From Mansonella perstans (Eukaryota > Nematoda > Chromadorea > Rhabditida > Onchocercidae), in NCBI GenBank assembly GCA_037074765.1, contig JBAMDO010000201.1, forward strand, positions 1 to 64,000: DNA of 64,000 nt. Direction: 5' to 3'. Positions within the stretch are counted from its first letter, which is position 1, and every line of letters starts with the position of its first letter. Both the position numbers and the translations under genes were made by a program. The notes beneath the pieces are model-generated. The model was not told where the DNA came from and ran no database searches. It saw only the letters and a program-made list of their open reading frames with translations. Below, piece by piece: positions 62,901 to 64,000 of the stretch.

Positions 62901-64000
62901 GATATGTATGTGTATATGTGTGTGTGTATGTGTGTGTGTATGTGTGTGTGTATGTGTGTGTGTATGTGTGTGTGTATGTGTGTGTGTATGTGTGTGTGAT
63001 AAATGTATGCGACAAGTTCAGGTTTTGCATTTTACATTTTTGCACTTCAAAATCAAAATGATATTTGTAAAACATTTTGAGAATGGAGATAAGTAGAAAT
63101 AATGTAATGGAAAATTTTCAGCAAAAAGAATAAGAATTAAGGATGAAAATGACAGAGACAGAAAAAGGAAGGAGAGAAAGAGAGAGCGGTAAAGAGAAAG
63201 ATGAAGAGGAAGTTAAGGATATTTTAAACAAACCTGTCCGATATTCTCATCAATTTTAAATTGACTTTATTTGAAATGCATTAAACAAAAAACAAAAAAA
63301 AAAAAGAACTAGTTCCAAATCCGCAATAAAGAAGAATGAAGAATATTTTTGCTTCATACCAATTTTTCTTCCTTCAATATAGCCAAATTATTTCCATGCC
63401 TTATTCAAATTTAAATCTATTATTAAATTTGCATATAACAAATTACAATCATTATTTCGTCGCTCATAATTTATTCCAAACAAAGTAATTTCTTTTCCAT
63501 TAATTTTTCTCTCTCCCTCTCCCACTCTCTTTTTCCCTTTCTCTTTCCACGCAACATTATGAGTGTAATTTTAATTAATAAAATTTAAATACTTTTATTA
63601 ATTGACAATTTTTTTCTAAATTACATTTTACAAAAAGCGAAAAAATTCCGGCAACAGATCAATACATGCATATTTATTATTATTGAAGTTTTTAAAGATT
63701 TATAATAATTTATTTAATACTTTAATAAGTACTTTTATATCTAACAGTTCAAAAATTTTAAACTTTGTTTTAAAATTTAAATATCAATTTATTTTCAGTT
63801 TTCCGATTTTATGTGATTTTTCCGATTATTATCCATTTAGCAATATATGTCAATTTTTCTTTCTTTTTTTTAAATTTTTTTCAAAAAAATTAAACTTTGG
63901 AAATTTTTCTGGAAGAATATTTAAAAGAATCGTTTAAATTATTCATTTCTAACTATTACACAAAAACATATAAGTGATTTCGTTGCATGCATTTCATTAA
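59980..64000. other. Intergenic, A+T-rich, no gene seen
   Basis: No supported gene was found. The stretch has CATCATTAT runs at 60820-60850, a CA repeat at 61870-61912, poly(T) at 62222-62243, two copies of a roughly 53-bp unit (TTTCTGGAACTAAACTTGCTG type) at 62630-62735, and a GA-rich patch at 63150-63205. Short open frames are low-complexity. Confidence 0.5.
62883..62998. repeat. TG-rich microsatellite, 12-bp unit
   Basis: TATGTGTGTGTG is repeated about seven times. Thr-His-Tyr and Cys-Val frames on the two strands are by-products of the repeat. Confidence 0.95.

Noticed and set aside
62848..63096. Thr-His-Tyr repeat and Cys-Val repeat frames
   Set aside because: They are by-products of the TG-rich 12-bp microsatellite.

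Overview
The window is nuclear DNA of an invertebrate, very probably a nematode and most like a spirurid/filarial one. The reasons are extreme A+T richness, genes split into many short exons by introns of about 100-900 bp with TTTTCAG/TTTTAG acceptors, candidate splice-leader acceptors just upstream of start codons, and an SMC4 with a long C-terminal tail. The assignment to Spirurida is inference. No bacterial (Wolbachia-like), viral or CRISPR sequence was recognised.

Layout. (1) 240-18303, minus strand: one 29-exon gene whose exon phases close without a break into a protein of about 1662 residues. It has a proline-rich start, a domain resembling the N-terminal domain of TDP-43, serial coiled-coil modules, a single 1.8-kb exon of 9/10-residue acidic repeats, more coiled coil, and a C-terminal AMPK-beta-type glycogen-binding (CBM48) domain. 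I know of no described protein with this order of domains, and it is the most interesting object here. (2) 18304-28200: gene-poor, with a decayed non-LTR retrotransposon (about 21.4-22.8 kb) and divergent duplications. (3) 28738-29922, minus: a three-exon HAD phosphatase of the pseudouridine-5'-phosphatase type. (4) 30.1-31.5 kb: a tandem array of GA-rich units. (5) 31646-36417, plus: a 13-exon NOL9/Grc3 polynucleotide 5'-kinase. (6) 37313-39327, minus: a five-exon secreted histidine-rich protein. (7) 41396-52113, minus: a complete 33-exon condensin subunit SMC4. (8) 52.1-64 kb: mostly non-coding, with a two-exon partial gene at 58.06-58.96 kb, several degenerate minisatellites and two striking inverted repeats.

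The recognised genes are housekeeping functions that act in different processes: chromosome condensation (SMC4), pre-rRNA processing (NOL9) and nucleotide salvage or detoxification (PUDP). There is no sign of an operon. NOL9 and the His-rich gene converge, and PUDP and NOL9 diverge around the GA-rich array. Exon boundaries were set by hand from splice signals and phase continuity; none was checked against RNA data.
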